A DNA stretch of 6,428 nt, from NCBI GenBank assembly GCA_005888515.1, contig VAZR01000120.1, positions 1-6,428 of the forward strand, read 5' to 3'. The notes beneath the pieces were generated by a model. The model was not told the origin of the DNA. It worked only from the letters and a program-made list of their open reading frames with translations, and did no database searches. Position numbers and translations under genes: made by a program. Source of the DNA: Alphaproteobacteria bacterium (lineage in GTDB: Bacteria > Pseudomonadota > Alphaproteobacteria > ATCC43930 > CGMCC-115725). Positions 5,186-6,428 of the stretch are shown here, one piece after another (the first letter of the stretch is position 1; each line of letters opens with the position of its first letter).

Positions 5186-6428
5186 CGCCCTGCCCGCTCG
5201 CGACCGGCCGGCGCCGTGCTGTGGGCGCCGCGGCTCGACCGCGGCGCGGCGTTACCGTTGTCGCGGCAGCTCGCCGCGGCGTTGCGCGCCGCGATCGCCG
5301 AGGGAAGGCTCGGGGCCGGGGCGCGGCTGCCCTCGACGCGCGCTCTCGCCGCCGAACTGGGCCTGGCGCGCAGCACCGTGGTCGCGGTTTTCGAGCAGCT
5401 CGCGGCGGAAGGCTACATCGCGGCGCAGCCCGGCTCGGGGTACTTCGTCCCCGCCTCCCTCGTCGACACCCGGCCCGCCGAGGACGCCGCCCGCGTCAGC
5501 CCCGCGGCGCGGCCGATCTCGCGGCACGGCGTCCAGCTGCGCGAATTGAAGTCGCTGACGCGCACGCCGCCGCGGCCGTTCGAACTCGGCCATGCCGATA
5601 TCGACCCGCGGCTGGTGGCGGTCTGGAAAAGGCTGGCGTCGCGGGCGCTGTCCGGCCGCTCGCGGCTGAGCTGGCAATATGGCGACCCGCAGGGCGAGCC
5701 GGCGTTGCGGCAGGCGATCGCCGAATACCTCGCCGCGGCCCGCGGGGTGCGCTGCCGGCCGGAGCAGATCGTCGTGACCTCCGGCACGCAGCAGGGTCTG
5801 AGCCTGGCGGCGCGGGTGTTGCTCGATCCCGGCGACGCGGCCTGGGTCGAGGATCCGTGCTACCGCGCCGCGATCGACATTTTACGCGCTGCCGAGGCGC
5901 GCATCGTGCCGGTCGCGGTCGATGACCAGGGACTCAATACCGGGGGGCTCGACATCGGCGCCGCGGCGCAACAAGGCGATATGTCCCGGGGCGGCACGCC
6001 GCGGCTCGTCTACACGACCCCGTCGCGGCAATACCCGCTCGGCATGGCTATGCCGCTGGCGCGGCGCATGGCGTTGCTCGCCTGGGCCGCGGCGGCGGGC
6101 GCCTGGATCATCGAGGACGATTACGAAAGCGAGTTCCAGAAGCCGGCGCAGATGCTGCCCTCCTTGCAGGGGCTCGACCGCGCCGGCCGGGTGATCTATC
6201 TCGGCACCTTCAGCAAATTGCTGTTCCCGGCATTGCGGCTCGGCTACGCGGTGTTGCCGGAGGATCTGGTGGCGCCGTTCACCGCGGCGCGCCATCTCGC
6301 CGACCGGCAGAGCTCGGCGTTGCTGCAGACGCTGATGACCGAGTTCATTCTCGGCGGACACTTCGCGCGGCATCTGAAGTTGATGCGCCAAGTCTATGCA
6401 CAGCGGCAGGAATTCCTGATCGACCAGG
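5162..6428 (+). CDS. MocR/GabR-type PLP-dependent transcriptional regulator (partial, 3' end missing)
   Basis: The frame is open from ATG 5162 to the end (422 complete codons); the family is usually near 470-500 aa, so the C-terminus is missing. Residues about 31-98 form a GntR-type winged helix (LPLSRQLAAALRAAI, RLPSTRALAAELGLARSTV, EGYIAAQPGSGYFV). After a linker (99-135), a fold-type I aminotransferase-like domain begins. It shows WQYGDPQGEPALRQAIAEYL (171-190), VTSGTQQGLSLAARVL (205-220), VYTTPSRQYPLG (283-294), IIEDDYESEF (316-325, the D-x-Y cofactor motif) and GTFSKLLFPALRLGY (348-362). K352 is the expected PLP Schiff-base lysine, so cofactor binding looks intact. Such proteins regulate metabolic genes (GABA, pyridoxal, taurine and others) in response to PLP adducts; the target here is unknown. 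An in-frame TAA at 5126-5128 and no earlier start codon support 5162. Confidence 0.9.
   Translation, partial: MVPDHVISRPARSRPAGAVLWAPRLDRGAALPLSRQLAAALRAAIAEGRLGAGARLPSTRALAAELGLARSTVVAVFEQLAAEGYIAAQPGSGYFVPASLVDTRPAEDAARVSPAARPISRHGVQLRELKSLTRTPPRPFELGHADIDPRLVAVWKRLASRALSGRSRLSWQYGDPQGEPALRQAIAEYLAAARGVRCRPEQIVVTSGTQQGLSLAARVLLDPGDAAWVEDPCYRAAIDILRAAEARIVPVAVDDQGLNTGGLDIGAAAQQGDMSRGGTPRLVYTTPSRQYPLGMAMPLARRMALLAWAAAAGAWIIEDDYESEFQKPAQMLPSLQGLDRAGRVIYLGTFSKLLFPALRLGYAVLPEDLVAPFTAARHLADRQSSALLQTLMTEFILGGHFARHLKLMRQVYAQRQEFLIDQ

Noticed and set aside
5080..5925. A 281-codon + strand frame over the MocR gene
   Set aside because: Arg/Ala-rich frame-shifted reading of the regulator; the frame from 5162 carries the HTH and PLP motifs.
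1..6428. CRISPR array, tRNA, rRNA or intact insertion sequence
   Set aside because: No regularly spaced repeats, cloverleaf, rRNA-like sequence or transposase motif was seen on either strand.

Overview
The window is high-GC DNA from an alphaproteobacterium, most likely of the order Rhizobiales/Hyphomicrobiales (Bradyrhizobium-like). I infer this from codon use, from the C-terminal signature of a substrate-binding protein common in that group, and from intergenic sequence resembling dispersed Bradyrhizobium-type repeats. No taxonomic search was run.

Layout. (1) 1-73: end of a + strand gene for an ABC-transporter periplasmic substrate-binding protein. (2) 85-903, minus: a class I SAM-dependent methyltransferase broken by one in-frame TAG at 274-276; the reading frame continues for 62 recognisable codons to a normal TGA. 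(3) 962-2197, plus: a cytosine-deaminase-like amidohydrolase, divergent from the methyltransferase. (4) 2189-3484, minus: an MFS transporter of the metabolite:H+ symporter type, convergent with the amidohydrolase and overlapping it by 9 bp. (5) 3636-4281, plus: a compact toxin-antitoxin module. A TumE/DUF6516-type gene is followed by an HVO_A0114-type winged-helix gene that starts inside it. A perfect 18-bp palindrome covers the -10 box, only 3 bp before the toxin start codon. (6) 4339-4551, minus: an N-terminally truncated remnant of a D-2-hydroxyacid dehydrogenase. (7) 4553-5161: no gene; a run of three G-quadruplex motifs, then a lower-GC repeat-rich stretch with a perfect 10-bp hairpin and several TGCAG motifs. 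(8) 5162-6428, plus: a MocR/GabR-type regulator (GntR HTH fused to an aminotransferase-like domain) running off the window.

How the genes may work together. Amidohydrolase plus H+ symporter suggests import and hydrolysis of a small cyclic amide, N-heterocycle or organic acid, possibly alongside the upstream ABC uptake system; the substrate cannot be read from sequence. The section from 3636 to 5161 looks like plastic accessory DNA (TA module, truncated gene, repeats) between metabolic genes. The most interesting element is the TA promoter/operator: the sequence predicts a leaderless toxin mRNA repressed from a palindrome on its own -10 box, with a translationally coupled antitoxin.
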